Both the position numbers and the translations under genes were made by a program. 35,427 bases of DNA from positions 1 to 35,427 of the forward strand of contig CAJVPP010000343.1 in NCBI GenBank assembly GCA_910592005.1. The letters run 5' to 3'. Positions 1 through 11,206 of the stretch are shown piece by piece; position 1 is the stretch's first letter, and every line of letters starts with the position of its first letter. Origin of the DNA: Funneliformis mosseae (Eukaryota > Glomeromycota > Glomeromycetes > Glomerales > Glomeraceae). The notes beneath the pieces were generated by a model. It had not been told where the DNA came from and ran no database searches. It saw only the letters and a list, made by a program, of their open reading frames with translations.

Positions 1-31
1 GATTTAAGTTATAGCTATTGCCTCCCTGACT

Positions 32-452
32 TCAAATCATAGTTAACTTATTCGACGGAAAGAGTAACGTTAACAACGTGAAATATTTGGTGACTTGGGT
101 TGAAGGAGCTTCAAAGCTGATGGTTGAAGTATTTAAAATGTTTTCTGATGCGTCAAAAGACTCGTCGATACTAATGGTTAGTTTAAGCATAGTAGTTTCA
201 GAAGTTAAGATAATAGTTTCAGGACTTTTTCCTTTATTGAGGTTGTTGGATGAACTTTTCTCAACTGAGTTAACTTCTATAGTGTTGGTTTCTACTGGAA
301 GGATTGTTGTAATTGGTTCAGTTACATATGTAAGAAAGAGGTCATTGTCTAAAGTTTGTTGAGTATTTTGTTTCTTTTTTGGTAATTTGTCAGATATTAG
401 CGACGCTGAGCGACCGTGGTTGGTATTTTTCCTTTCAGTTTTTTTTTGGCAT
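32..452 (-). pseudogene. Ser/Thr-rich ORF with an apparent frameshift at its start
   Basis: On the minus strand a frame is open down to a TGA at 34-32. It encodes a polar Lys-, Ser- and Thr-rich polypeptide of about 135 residues that includes KNTNHGRSAS and ISDKLPKKKQ. The only well placed ATG (452-450, reading M-P-K-K) is one base out of frame: the following A-run (T439-T447 on the plus strand) has nine A, and eight would join the ATG to the frame. In its own frame the ATG meets TGA after five codons. I recognise no domain; low-complexity lineage-specific ORFs of this kind are common beside mobile elements. It may instead be the 3' part of a gene whose other exons I cannot see, or the extra A may be a sequencing error. 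Confidence 0.35.
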
Positions 453-1104
453 TTTGCAGATTTATTGGAAAGGTAGAAAGAGTTTTTTTTTTTTTACAAA
501 AAAACATAAACAAAAAATAAATAATATTTATATACTATATATTGCTATTTTTAAATGATAAGATATAACGTAAATAAATCACATGATTGAACAATTTATA
601 AAAATGTGTAAACAATCAAAAAGTATAAAGCAAAAATTGCAACAGACAGGTGGGAAAATAAAGTATTTTTTTGCAAACTTTTATAAAATTCAAAGTAAAC
701 TTTACTCTTAATAAAAGTTTTTAAATTTATCATTAATTATTATAATTAAAAAGTATATTTGAAAAGAATAAAATTCTGCATGAAAAACTGTAATTGTAAC
801 ATTTAATTATTATATTAATTACTGTTTTATGTAATCTTAAAAATACAATAAGATCAATAAAAAAAAAAAATTTTCTAAATTTAAATACTTTTATTTGATA
901 CTTTTTTTTTTATAAAGTGTAGTAATTTTGAGATATACATTTATATTGATACAGTATTTAATAAATTACATAAATAAATATTCAAAAAAATAAAAAAAAA
1001 TTTGAGAATTAATACAGTTACGAAAAGCTATTACTCAATAAATATTAAAAATAAGATAAAAATTTATATTTAAGTAATTTTGAATAATAGAACATTTTTA
1101 CTTA
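453..1104. other. AT-rich intergenic DNA, no gene seen
   Basis: This stretch has homopolymer A/T runs and no open frame of useful length on either strand. I see no RNA gene or recognisable regulatory site. Confidence 0.6.
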
Positions 1105-1680
1105 ATGTGTAGTAAGCAATTTACTTTAACCAAAATAATCAATTTATCCTGTGAAGTTAAAAAGGTCTGCGCTATTAATAAAGTTACAAAAACACATATT
1201 ACAATACGAATATTAATCCAATCAAAATTAAATTTTATATACAAATAGTATTAAACCTACTTATTAACTTTCATTTAGAGATAAAAGGTAATTTACTTTG
1301 ATCAAAGTGCTCAAATTATCCTGTAAAGTTAAAAAAAAGGTCTGCGCTATTAATAAAGTTATAAAAACACATATTACAATACGAATATTAATCTAATCAA
1401 GATTAAATTTTATATGAAAGTAGTATCAAATCTGCTGAATAACTTTCACTTAGAAGCAAAAGATGATTAACTTTAATCAAAGTGCTCAAATTTCCTTGTG
1501 AAATCAAAAAAGTGTAACTTATTTAGTAAAGTTACAAAAAAAATTATTTCTACACGAATATTAATCCAATCAATATAAAACATTAAATATAAATAGTATC
1601 AAACCTGTTGAACAACTTTTACTTAGAGATAAAAGGTAATTGACTTTAATCAAAGTGCTTAAATTTTGTTATAAAATCTT
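1105..1680. repeat. 174-bp tandem repeat, about 3.3 copies
   Basis: A unit containing the landmarks TTACTTTAAyCAAAGTGCTCAAATT, GGTCTGCGCTATTAATAAAG and ACGAATATTAATCCAATCA recurs in direct orientation. The unit start (TTACTTT or TTAACTTT) falls at 1121, 1293, 1467 and 1641, giving periods of 172, 174 and 174 bp. Copies 1 and 2 are closest, copy 3 has diverged (its GGTCTGCG block is degraded), and copy 4 is cut off after about 40 bp. No frame is conserved across copies, so this is satellite-like non-coding DNA. Confidence 0.85.
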
Positions 1681-2391
1681 TGTATTAATGTTTATAAAAA
1701 AAAATATAAAAATTAAAATTTATCAAAAAAAAGTATATTTAATAAGAGTTCAAGTATTTAAGTTTAAAAAAAAAATTTTTTTAAAGATTATGTTAAATAA
1801 AATAAAAGTTTTTTTATTAAAAAAAAAAAAAAAAAAAAATACATGAATAATACAATTGTAGATCGTTCATTTATGTAATGTAAAATAAAAATATATATTA
1901 ACTAAAATTAAAAAGGACTGATTTAAAATCAGTTTGAATATTTTTTGTATTAAAAAAAATGTACATATTCTGGATATTTCTTTTTTATAGGGAATACATA
2001 TTCTGAACATAAATTTTAATACATAATCCAAACATTTTCTGTATTAGAAAAATAGACAAATAATTTTAATACAAATTTCAAACATATTCTGTATTAGAAA
2101 AAAAGATTAAATTTCTTTTTGTATATATTCTGAATGTTTCTAAATGTTTGAATAAGTCTGAACAGCAAGCTTGATCATTTTTAGGACAAATAATAGTTAT
2201 TTTCCAGACATTCTCTAATATATCTGGATAGATTCAAAACATTTTTGATGATATTTTCCAGATATTTATTTTTTATAGGAATTTTCTTAATCATATATTA
2301 GACAATATGATACATAGATGCACGATAGTGGAAATTTATCAGAAAAATTTTCAGATGGAAATGAGAGACTATATCCTTTGATGCTAGTCTC
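1681..2391. other. AT-rich intergenic DNA with a 50-bp duplication
   Basis: No gene is seen. A 47-bp segment at 2011-2057 (AATTTTAATACA...TTCTGTATTAGAAAAA) is repeated at 2061-2107, and a weaker third copy of its middle (ATACATATTCTGAACAT) precedes them at about 1993. The stretch also has a long A-run at about 1820-1838. Confidence 0.5.
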
Positions 2392-3164
2392 TTAAAGTAA
2401 TATTTCTACTAGTTCAAATTTAGCAATAGTTATCTCATTACTTATATTAGCATATTTTATACTTTTCATTTCTGAAACAACCAAAAAAGGACTATTGTTA
2501 ATGATTTCTGATTCATCATTGAGTAGGCAGATTATAAAGTCGAAGAGAGATCCATCTTTTAGACAAATAGCTTTTTTATATGAATGTGTTCTTATTATAT
2601 TTAGATGATTTAAGTATTTGCAAGAAAAATGATTATTTGTTTACTATATTATCTATAATACCTTATTCTGTAATCCTGCTAGGAGCATTTTACGAACAAG
2701 CTCAGTAAATATTACAATCTAAGCGATACTTGAAAGTCTTATACTAAAAGTTGAGACATAAAAAGATATTTTTTTTATATTACTATTATCAGTAATGGAT
2801 ATAGTTTTTTATCCCATTTTGGGAATATTTCTAGACAAACATCTCTAAAAGCATTGCAAAGTGTGTTTTTAGCTTGTTTGTCTGATAGCTTAGATGAAAT
2901 AACATTTAGCATTTCTATTGATAAATTGAAATCTATGATAAGATGAAGTAATTCATCATCATCAATAATCTTGTGTAGGAAATGTCTTTCATGATCTGAA
3001 AATATTACTTCTATCTCATTCGCATTATCTATGCCAAAGAAATATCTTAGTTTAATACTATTATCTCAAATTTTATATAGAGATGCGCCTATATAAGAGA
3101 GTTTGAACCTATAATAGTATAAAGCAAAAGTATTAAGAAACTCTAAAAGCTCAAATTAGGTCAT
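2392..3164 (-). pseudogene. Decayed coding relic, probably from a mobile element
   Basis: Two minus-strand blocks read like protein broken by stops. Block A (3164-2775) starts at an ATG, has in-frame TAA and TGA, then runs about 95 residues including LRYFFGIDNANEIEVIFSDH, DFNLSIEMLNVISSKLSDK and CLEIFPKWDKKLYPLL before TAA. Block B (about 2575-2392) is a 60-residue run including LFDFIICLLNDESEI and ITIAKFELVEILL before TAA. Between them (about 2576-2774) the frame is lost. Codon-like composition and even residue use over more than 90 residues are unusual in this AT-rich setting, so I infer a dead gene. The position beside other repeats suggests a transposon or an expanded lineage-specific family; I cannot name the family. 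Confidence 0.5.
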
Positions 3165-3284
3165 AGTATTATATAACAAATATACAATTTGAGAAAAAGT
3201 ATATACTTCGAAAAAAAAAGTACAAAATGAAAATTAATTCTGAAATATATAAATCGATACATAATCAAATTATTCATAGTTATC

Positions 3285-3492
3285 AAAAATAGCATTTTAT
3301 CAATGTCCATATATTCTCAGGACTGAAAAAGTTTGTAATTGAAGGTGTTTTTACCTAAAAGGGTGTCAAATATATCAGAATTCTCCCTCATATATACCTT
3401 GCATTGAATGTGATAAATAAACTTATTCTGAATATAGATTTTGTGATCTATATGCTATAAAGTACTATAAAAAAATAGTACCATCAGAAAAA
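3285..3492 (+). pseudogene. Cys-rich coding relic
   Basis: Translating the plus strand from the ATA at about 3291 gives a Cys-rich string with blocks YQCPYILRTEKVCN, RCFYLKGCQIYQNSPS, IPCIECDK, TYSEYRFCDLYAIKYYKK and PSEKVS, interrupted by two in-frame stops and ended by a third. The spacing of CxxC and single Cys residues resembles a short zinc-binding domain. Its own strand is opposite to the neighbouring relic at 2392-3164. It is probably the remains of a mobile-element or repeat-family protein; the family is not recognised. Confidence 0.4.
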
Positions 3493-5052
3493 GTAAGCTA
3501 AGTTAGCTTCAACGCAGATACTGATAGATAATTTAGAGGTAAATAAAAAATAATACAACTTATTACTAGTGTTACAGGAAAAAAAAAGCTTATGATAAAG
3601 CTAGTGATGCAAATAATAGGCTCTTTAGGAATTTTAAGCTAAAAGAAAGTTTTCTTAATAAATGTTATTGGTATCACTACTGTCACTAGAAAAAATCTGA
3701 GTATCTTAACTTTTTTTTATTTTTTAGCATACATACATGTATCACACATATACCATAGATTTATCATATTATATTTCATATAGACTAAGCATAAAAAAAT
3801 TTTGATTTTTTTCCTAGAAATTACTATTTTTTACTAATGATACTAGTAACACTAATCAAAAAAGAAATAAAATAGCCTAATAATCTCAAGAAAGATAGCA
3901 AATCTGTTACTAGTTTTATCACTAGTTCTAAATATTAACTGGTAATACTAGTGATAGCTAGAAATAACAAAAATCCATCCTATTTTATATTCTAATGCAT
4001 CTAATAAGGTTTTAAAAATACATTATAAATGCATTCTAATGATTCAAATCTCAGGACATGAAATTGTATAATTACACCAGCAATAAATAAGCAATATTAA
4101 GGTTATAAGATGACGCACTTTTTTTGGGCTGACCATAATAATACATAATGCACATCTAACTATAACCAGGCAAATACTTTAGTTCAATATTTCTTTTTAA
4201 GATACGAAATCAGTATATATATACTGGCAATTAATAAGTAATAGTTGGATTGTGAAATAGTGCACTTCTGGGCAATCAAATAGGTCAACTATAATACCTT
4301 GAACTCTGCTTCTGATGGTAAATAGGTAGTCAAAAAGTAGAATTAAACTTAACCAATAATATTGTATAAGCCATCTAATGTGATTTGTTATCCTATTATA
4401 GTAGAACCAGCTTCTAGACCATATTGTTTAAAATCTTCTTTATTAGTTTTGAGAAAAGCACAATCATTAATTTTTTTGTGGGTTTTAGAAATATTCTGGA
4501 AATATTTCTATTATTAGCTTATAACTATGAAAGAGTGTTCAATATCATAATAGGATTATATGACTGGTGCAGTAAGGCATAGTATAAAATTGACTAGTAT
4601 ATAAATTCAGTTAGATCTTTGAACATAATAATTCAGCATCTAAATTGATCTGAAACTGGCAAACTAATAGAAACACTCAGATTCTTTGCCAGTTTTATGA
4701 CAGCTCCAGAATACTATCAAATCGTTATTATAGTGTTAGATTGGATTTTTCAAATCACATGCCCTAAAGATCAGCCGAAAATTATGCTATAGTACTGACC
4801 AAATTTAGATGCAGATTTACATCGAATTTACTGTGTAATATGTCATCTTTTTTTACACTATTTTAGTATCTAGAAAGGTAACCAAATAGATGCAAAGGGT
4901 AAGTACTCTAATATAGAATCTAGCACTCAATCAGGTGTAGAAAATTAGCTTCCTTAACATAAAACCAGATATCCAAATAACTACAAAGGATCAACAATCT
5001 CATTATAGAATTTAATATGTAAATAACTCAGAAATAAGAAGAAAAACGTGGT
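3493..5052. other. Gene-free region with diverged repeats and a hairpin
   Basis: No intact frame is seen. The stretch includes several near-palindromic ACTAGTRAYACTA-type motifs between 3560 and 3960, a diverged direct repeat (4077-4140 and 4225-4290, sharing GGCAATTAATAAGTAAT-like and GTGCACTT-like blocks) and a perfect 11-bp inverted repeat at 4653-4695. Base composition is less extreme than in the flanks, which fits old, eroded mobile-element DNA. Confidence 0.5.
4653..4695. repeat. Perfect 11-bp inverted repeat (hairpin)
   Basis: AAACTGGCAAA at 4653-4663 is followed by its exact reverse complement TTTGCCAGTTT at 4685-4695, leaving a 21-nt loop. The arms contain four G or C pairs each, which is notable in this AT-rich context. 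No gene is adjacent. Confidence 0.6.
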
Positions 5053-5361
5053 ATTTAGATTATATAGTGGTAGTTAAGTTAAATAGTGGGTGGTAGTTAG
5101 ATTATATGGTGTTAAAAAAATATAGATAGCAAGAAAGATTTAAAAGGATAGCTAGAGTATAAAAAAGATACCTAATACACAAAAATAAATAGATTATATG
5201 GTGATAATTAGATTATATTATTTAGATCATATAGTGGTACTCAGATTATATAATAGTATTTAGATCATATAGTGATACTCAGAATATATAATGGTAATAA
5301 AATCTAAGACAAGTGGAATACCATTACGTAATATAATTATATTACATAGTGGTATTTTACT
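5053..5361. repeat. Array of an 18-bp motif ending in a long palindrome
   Basis: The motif TTAGATTATATAGTGGTA and close variants (TAGATCATATAGTGGTACT, CAGATTATATAATAGTAT, TAGATTATATGGTGATAA) recur about eight times in direct orientation between 5053 and 5300. The array ends at about 5323-5357 in an imperfect palindrome, TACCATTACGTAATATA facing TATATTACATAGTGGTA. It is non-coding in all frames. Confidence 0.65.
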
Positions 5362-6690
5362 AAATAAATAAAATATTATTATATTTAAAATTTTATTATG
5401 AAAATAATATTTGAAATAAAAATTAAATTTTTAATTATCAAAATGCAATAATAATTTACTTTCTGAAAATAAATTATCATGAAAAATTTTTATTGATTTA
5501 TTTTTTTTAATTTTTATTATAAATTATTATTTATTATTATATTTTTTATAAATCTATAAATTGATTCTTTTTATGATACTTTATCTATATCTTCAAAATT
5601 ATTATTTTCTAATTTATCATAAAAAATTATTATATGATCATTATTATATGGTCTACTTAATAATTACATTATTAGATTATTATTAAAATAAGATATACAA
5701 AAATTTAATATTATTAATTTGATTACCAGTTTTTTGTAGATGGTCCTTAAATTAGGTTAACAAATTTAAAGTAAAAGAATTATTTAAAATTTTTAATTCT
5801 TTATTTATTCTTTGATAGTCAGGTTTTTAATATACAAATTTTAAAAAATGTTATTTTTAAAAGTGATTAAATAATAAAAAAAGTACTTTTTGAAGATCTA
5901 GTAAGAGTAACTTTTACATTTAGACTAATATAAAAATAAATAGTTATTTGGTATTATTAATATCTTTATATTTTTATTGATAGATTTATTTTTAATTAAT
6001 TTTTCATTATATTATTATTAATGCATTTATATTATTTAATTTTATTTTAAAAATAATTTAAATATATTAAATACTTAAATTGATTCTTTAAAGTAATTAA
6101 TTACTAAAATAACTATATTTAATTAAAATTTACTATTAAATGATCATTTATTTAATTATAATTTAATTATAATTTATAAATTTTATAAAATATTTATAAA
6201 ATAATAAAGTTTTTAGAAATATTAATCTGTAATTTTATAAATTAATTAAAGATAATAATATTATGAAATAAGAATTTATTTGTAATAAATTATAATTTGA
6301 CATCTGATATATTTTTAAAATACATTTAAACTATATAATATACTTTTAAGAAAGTATGTATAATTGCTTTTATATATAAATATACTTTATAAAATTTATA
6401 AATTATTATTGAAATAAATTGTTATATTATTATTAAAAATAAAGTATACTTTTTTTCATAGCTATTAAGTTGTAAAAAATTTTTATTATATGTTTTTAAA
6501 TAATATTATAAGCAGATTTTATTGGATTATTATTCAAAAATAAAATAATTAATAATAATATTAATTAATATTAAAAAAAATATTAAAAACAATTTATAAT
6601 TTTTTAAGTAACTTAAAAAAATTATTACTTTATATAAATTTATTAAAAATTTTTAGTTACATATTATGTATAAATATGAATCATTTAATA
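5362..6690. other. Extremely AT-rich gene desert
   Basis: This stretch is nearly pure A/T with short TAAT, ATTATT and TTTAAA words. No open frame, RNA gene or repeat unit longer than about 15 bp was seen by eye. Confidence 0.6.
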
Positions 6691-7293
6691 TACAGACCCC
6701 TGCCAAAAAGTCTCTGAATACTATCTTTTGAGTTTTTTCGTATTAATTACATTATGTGACTGTAGAAAATTATGGCTATATAATGTTTCAGCGATTGTTT
6801 ACTTAAATCAAACCAAATAAATACGTGTTTGGTTTGTTTATTTTAATTTTAGATCAAAATAAAATTTTATTTTTTAAAACAACAAAAATGTCCAAAAAAT
6901 TAATAATATAATAATACAATGGCATAATGTTTTGCTATCAACACAGCAATTGTTATTGAACTATTTCTATGACTATTTATTGAGAATCTATGGCCAAAGT
7001 CAAGAAGAGCATCTGTGAAAGAAAAAAATTGCCTTCCAACCTTGCTTAACTCAATCAATATATTATAAGAGCATAGAAACAAATTCTGATACAAATATTG
7101 AAATTTGGTTGATAGTATACCGCAGTGAATTTGGACTGTAATTGAAGCAAATTGAGGTCTGACCAAATACTAATTATTTATTACTAAATGTGTAGCATAT
7201 TGTACTTTAATAAATATATTAATAATAAAATTTAAAAATTCCAAGCTTTATATTGAGCTAAAAATGTCTGGAGATTTTTGGCAGGAATCTGTA
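6691..7293 (+). mobile_element. Tc1/mariner-type transposon, internally deleted, with intact ends
   Basis: The element spans 6693-7291 and is flanked by TA at 6691-6692 and 7292-7293, as expected for TA target duplication. Its left end reads CAGACCCCTGCCAAAAAGTC; the complement of the right end reads CAGATTCCTGCCAAAAATC. The ends match at 15 of the first 17 bases. A plus-strand ATG at 6888 (M-S-K-K-L-I) fits a transposase start. Near 7103-7170 the plus strand retains a decayed transposase C-terminus reading NLVDSIPQ-stop-IWTVIEAN-stop-GLTKY, which corresponds to the family's usual ending LVDSMPRR-x-x-AVI-x-A-x-GG-x-TKY. At 599 bp it is less than half the usual 1.3-1.6 kb, and the catalytic DDE core is missing, so it cannot make transposase. 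Confidence 0.85.
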
Positions 7294-8069
7294 CATAGAA
7301 ACTTATTATAAGAATTAATATAAAGATTAAGATTAATTTAAGATTAGTTATAAAATTAGGTTACTATTTATTATATCACGTTACGCATTATTTATTAATA
7401 TACGAGAATTTAAGAAATTTTTTATATTAAAAATGTTATTTATTATTCTCTTATGTGTTTAAACATTCTGTATATAAATAGAAATTGCTATTTTTCTTTT
7501 AAATTTTAATAATAGTTTATTATAAATTTTTATAATTAAGTAATATTAATTAATTAAATAAATTACTATTATTTATTAACTATTAAATATAATATATTTA
7601 TTTTAGTAAATTTATTATTATAATTAAATAATTTTGATAGTTTTATGCTTATTTATATTTATTTATATTAAAATATTGTATAACGAATATATATAATATA
7701 CATTCAAGTTTAAAACAGTTAATTAAAAAAGTATTATAGTTGACAAAAAAAAAAATTTCTGATCAAAGTATGCAAGTGATACGAACACGATATAATCGTC
7801 TATAATTGTTTAGATTACATTGAGATCATCACAACTCAATACAAAAGGAAAAAACGACCTCATACCACATGTTGAGGAAATGCTAAACGCATAAAAGTTT
7901 CGGAAAAATTATGACGATCTGCCAAAACCCAATTCCGACCGACCAAAAGTCGATCATATAATCTTAATTTAGAAAAAATTCATTTGCATATCATGACGAC
8001 AAACCGACTTTTGTTTTCTATTCACTGGTTCTTACCTGAATACCTTCCTCCTTATTTCAAATAGCAATA
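7294..8069. promoter_or_regulatory. AT-rich spacer and presumed promoter/leader of the DCAF5-like gene
   Basis: The first 450 bp are AT-rich and featureless. From about 7745 composition becomes more balanced, which suggests promoter or 5' leader. A small inverted repeat, CCAAAAGTCG at about 7946 and CGACTTTTG at about 8008, flanks the AT-rich middle of this part. No TATA box or other recognised element was found. Confidence 0.35.
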
Positions 8070-11000
8070 ATGAGTATTGTTAAATCACGTACTAAAAATC
8101 GTTCGAGAACAAAAGAATTTATTTCTTTACTCGAGAAAAGTACTTTAGGTGTAATACAACCTAAAACAAAAAGGGATTTGTATCATGCTGCAATTAATAA
8201 TATTGGAGGAGCTTTCGTTTATTCACGGTAAGAATATCAGTATTTTGTTGTAGTTTCGTGACATTTTTATTTTATTTTTTTGTATTAAGCGTTTCTTATC
8301 CTTTCAATATGTAGAGATTTGAAAGGTCATTTCTCGTGCGTTAATGCAATAAAGTAAGGACTGAAATTATTAATGCCCAATTTTTTTTCTTACATGAATT
8401 CTTTCCTTATTTTAAATTTAATTAATAGTTTTAGTAATGGCGAGGCACATATGTTAGCGTCTGGTGGTGACGGTAAGTATTTTCTTATTAAATTATTCAA
8501 AGAAAATTATTCAACTTTAATATCAATCTTACAGATAAACGTGTGCTGATTTGGAATGTATGTGGTGACATTGAGAAAACTAAACCAAAGAAATGTTTCA
8601 AGGGTCATACGGTACGTAATTAATTAAAGATCAAATTCTTAACATTTATTTCATTAATAATATATATATATTTTTTAAAATAAATTCTTTTAGAGTAATA
8701 TATTTTGTACAATTTTTGATTCAACAAATCGCCATGTTTTATCGTAAGTCGTGTTTTTTTTGTTTAGTAATTAATTTTTAATTACTTTGCTCATTGATTT
8801 GATTTTATTTTATAAGTTGTGGAAATGATAAATTAATCATTTATCATGATTTGGAACATGGTATTGAAAATGTTTATATTAATTATTTTCATTTTTATTT
8901 AAAGTATTATTTTAATAAAAAAGTCTTTTCAACATTAAAGAAAGCGAGTTTCACGTGCCAGATACATTTACTGGACATAAAGATGCCGTACAATCAGTTG
9001 CATTTGATCCATTTAATGATCATTTATTCTTGTCGGCAAGGTATATTAATTAACTATTTCAATTAAGTTTCTTGGTTCCGTTTACTAATTTAATTTTTAA
9101 TTTATTTTATAGTCAAGATGGTATGTTAACTTTACTATGTTAAATAGAGTTTTTAATTAAATTTACTAAATTTTTTTTACGTTAAATAGGTACGGTAAAA
9201 CTATGGGATATACGTTGTAGAGTTGACCAATGTCAAGGAGAGATCCGAAGTTTAGCGAACATGACACACGCTCAATACAATCCTACAGTTGAAAATCAAT
9301 TCATTACTAGCGATGGCATTGGCGATGTAGTGTAAGTTAAGTTATAAAAAAAAACTTTATTTTTATTTAACTTAAATTAATAATATTTTATTGTTTTAGA
9401 TTGAGAGATACTAGAATGGCTTTTAATTCCAGAGATTCTCTTTTAACAACATATTCAGAAGATTATTTAATGAAGGTAAAAAAAGGTTTTTAAAAACCAT
9501 TTTATCATTCATTAAATATTTACTTTAAAATCGTTTACTTTAAATAGTATTATACGACATTATCGCGTAGTTCTAAAAACGCTAAACCTGATATATCTTC
9601 AGTGACATTTAATCCTTCTGGAAATATGTTGTGTGCCACTATAAACCGTTATTATCCAACACTATATAATGTTTGTGATGAAAAACCTTTATGTATTTTT
9701 TCATCATATTACGATTCAGATACACAAACTGGATACAAAAATTGTTGCACTTATAAAGTAAGACTTATCCATAATATCTTAATATTTTCAAATTAAAATT
9801 AAAATTTCAACTTATAATTTTATAGCAAGGACATTTTGGTGGTCCAAATGGAGAATATTTCCTTTGTGGAAGGTATAGTCTATTAATTGAGATATATATA
9901 TATAGATTATTTCGATCTTATTAAAATTATTCTTTTATTTAGTGATGATTTCAGAGTTTATATTTGGAAAGTCCCAGAAGTAGAAACCATGCTGAAGAAT
10001 CCATCAATAAAAAATATAGATGAAATAAGTAAGCTTTGGGATATTTTACCCGTGAAAACATGTAAAACTTTAAATTATAACGAATGGGTTTTTTCTTTAG
10101 ATTTTATTAATGATGATGTAATAATGAGTCCATTTAATAATTCGACCCCACAATATGTGCTCGAAGGTTTGTAATCTGTGTAATTTATTTCGGTTTTTTT
10201 TTTACGTTTGAATTCTATTTATAATGATTTTATAATTAAACAGGCCATCGTTCAATTGTCAACTCTGTAATTTGGCATCCCCATTTTCCTTTGATATTTT
10301 CATCAGGTAAGTCTAGATTTACGAAAAAATAACTTATAATCAGATTTTAACGTATCATCATTCTCAAGGTGTTGAAAAAATAATCAAGGTTCATTCGGCT
10401 TTTCCGTTTTCAAATAAGGGTATGGAATATTTTTTTCAAAAAAATTTGTTAAATAGAGTCTTTATATGATTTAGAGTTGGTTTAAATATTCTATTTTATA
10501 GATTATGAACCTAAAGTTCCACAACCACCTAGACCAAAGTTAAGGCGTGCAGCAAATCATCGTTCAGCATATTCTTCATCATCTTATGTTGAACCTGAAG
10601 AAAATATGGAAGAAGATCCGTTAACTTTGAGATTCTTTGATTTAATGGTTGGTGGTCCATTAGTTTCAATTAATTAATTCAACAAATATTAATCCTTAAA
10701 AAATTTATCTACGCAGCTTGTTACTGAAGAACATTACGATCCTTATTGGGGAAACGATTCTTCTGATTCTGATGATCTTTCATTGTTTACTACGCAATTT
10801 TTTAGGCGAAATGCTGATGAGGATAGGAGTGAAAATGGGGTTAATGGAAGAGAAAATAGTGAAAACGATGTTAGCAGCGATGATTCGTCTACGTGTTATG
10901 ATTCGAGGTAAAAGTAATTGAATCAGAGAATTATTTGTTAATTAATTATTTATTAACAGAGATTTGTATGTTATATCTAGTTCAGACAGTGAGGAAACAT

Positions 11001-11206
11001 CTAGCAGAGATACATCAGGAAGTGATAACGAGCTTATGTCATTAGAAAGTGATACAGATTTTGAGGATCATGAAAATCAGTTATCAATTTTAGATCATCA
11101 TGAGTCTGATGATGAAAATGATGATGATTATGAAGAAGAAGTACATGTAATAGATAAAGATGATGATGAACACGAAGAAGACGATGATGATGATGAATTA
11201 TATTAA
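8070..11206 (+). CDS. DCAF5: DCAF5-like WD40 protein, CRL4 ubiquitin ligase substrate receptor
   Basis: The 638-aa model has 18 exons: 8070-8227, 8315-8353, 8429-8472, 8535-8611, 8694-8743, 8817-8860, 8941-9040, 9113-9120, 9190-9331, 9400-9475, 9548-9757, 9826-9872, 9943-10166, 10244-10306, 10369-10419, 10502-10647, 10717-10907, 10960-11206. WD40 repeats fill residues 55-440 (GHFSCVNAI, LASGGDDKRVLIWN, GHKDAVQSVAFDP, GHRSIVNSV). W179-D-I-R182 is a WDxR motif, the usual DDB1-binding signature. Animal DCAF5 shares SGVEKIIK after the last repeat, then EEDPLTLRFFDLM and NDSSDSDD (animal EDPRMMAFFDSL, SSDSDSD). By family it would present substrates to CUL4-DDB1. Exon 8 is only 8 nt. The last exon encodes a very acidic Asp/Glu tail (residues 557-638). 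The exon 16 donor (GTTGGT) is weak. It converges with the next gene. Confidence 0.9.
9113..9120 (+). other. DCAF5: 8-nt microexon of the DCAF5-like gene
   Basis: TCAAGATG lies between an AG acceptor (9111-9112) and a GTATGT donor (9121). It joins AG from exon 7 and G from exon 9 to give Ser-Gln-Asp-Gly in front of TVKLWDIR, the expected SxDGxVxxWD strand of a WD40 repeat. Skipping it would break the frame. Confidence 0.88.

Noticed and set aside
6900..7166. 88-residue minus-strand frame inside the transposon
   Set aside because: The plus strand of the same stretch carries the recognisable transposase C-terminus, so this is its complement.
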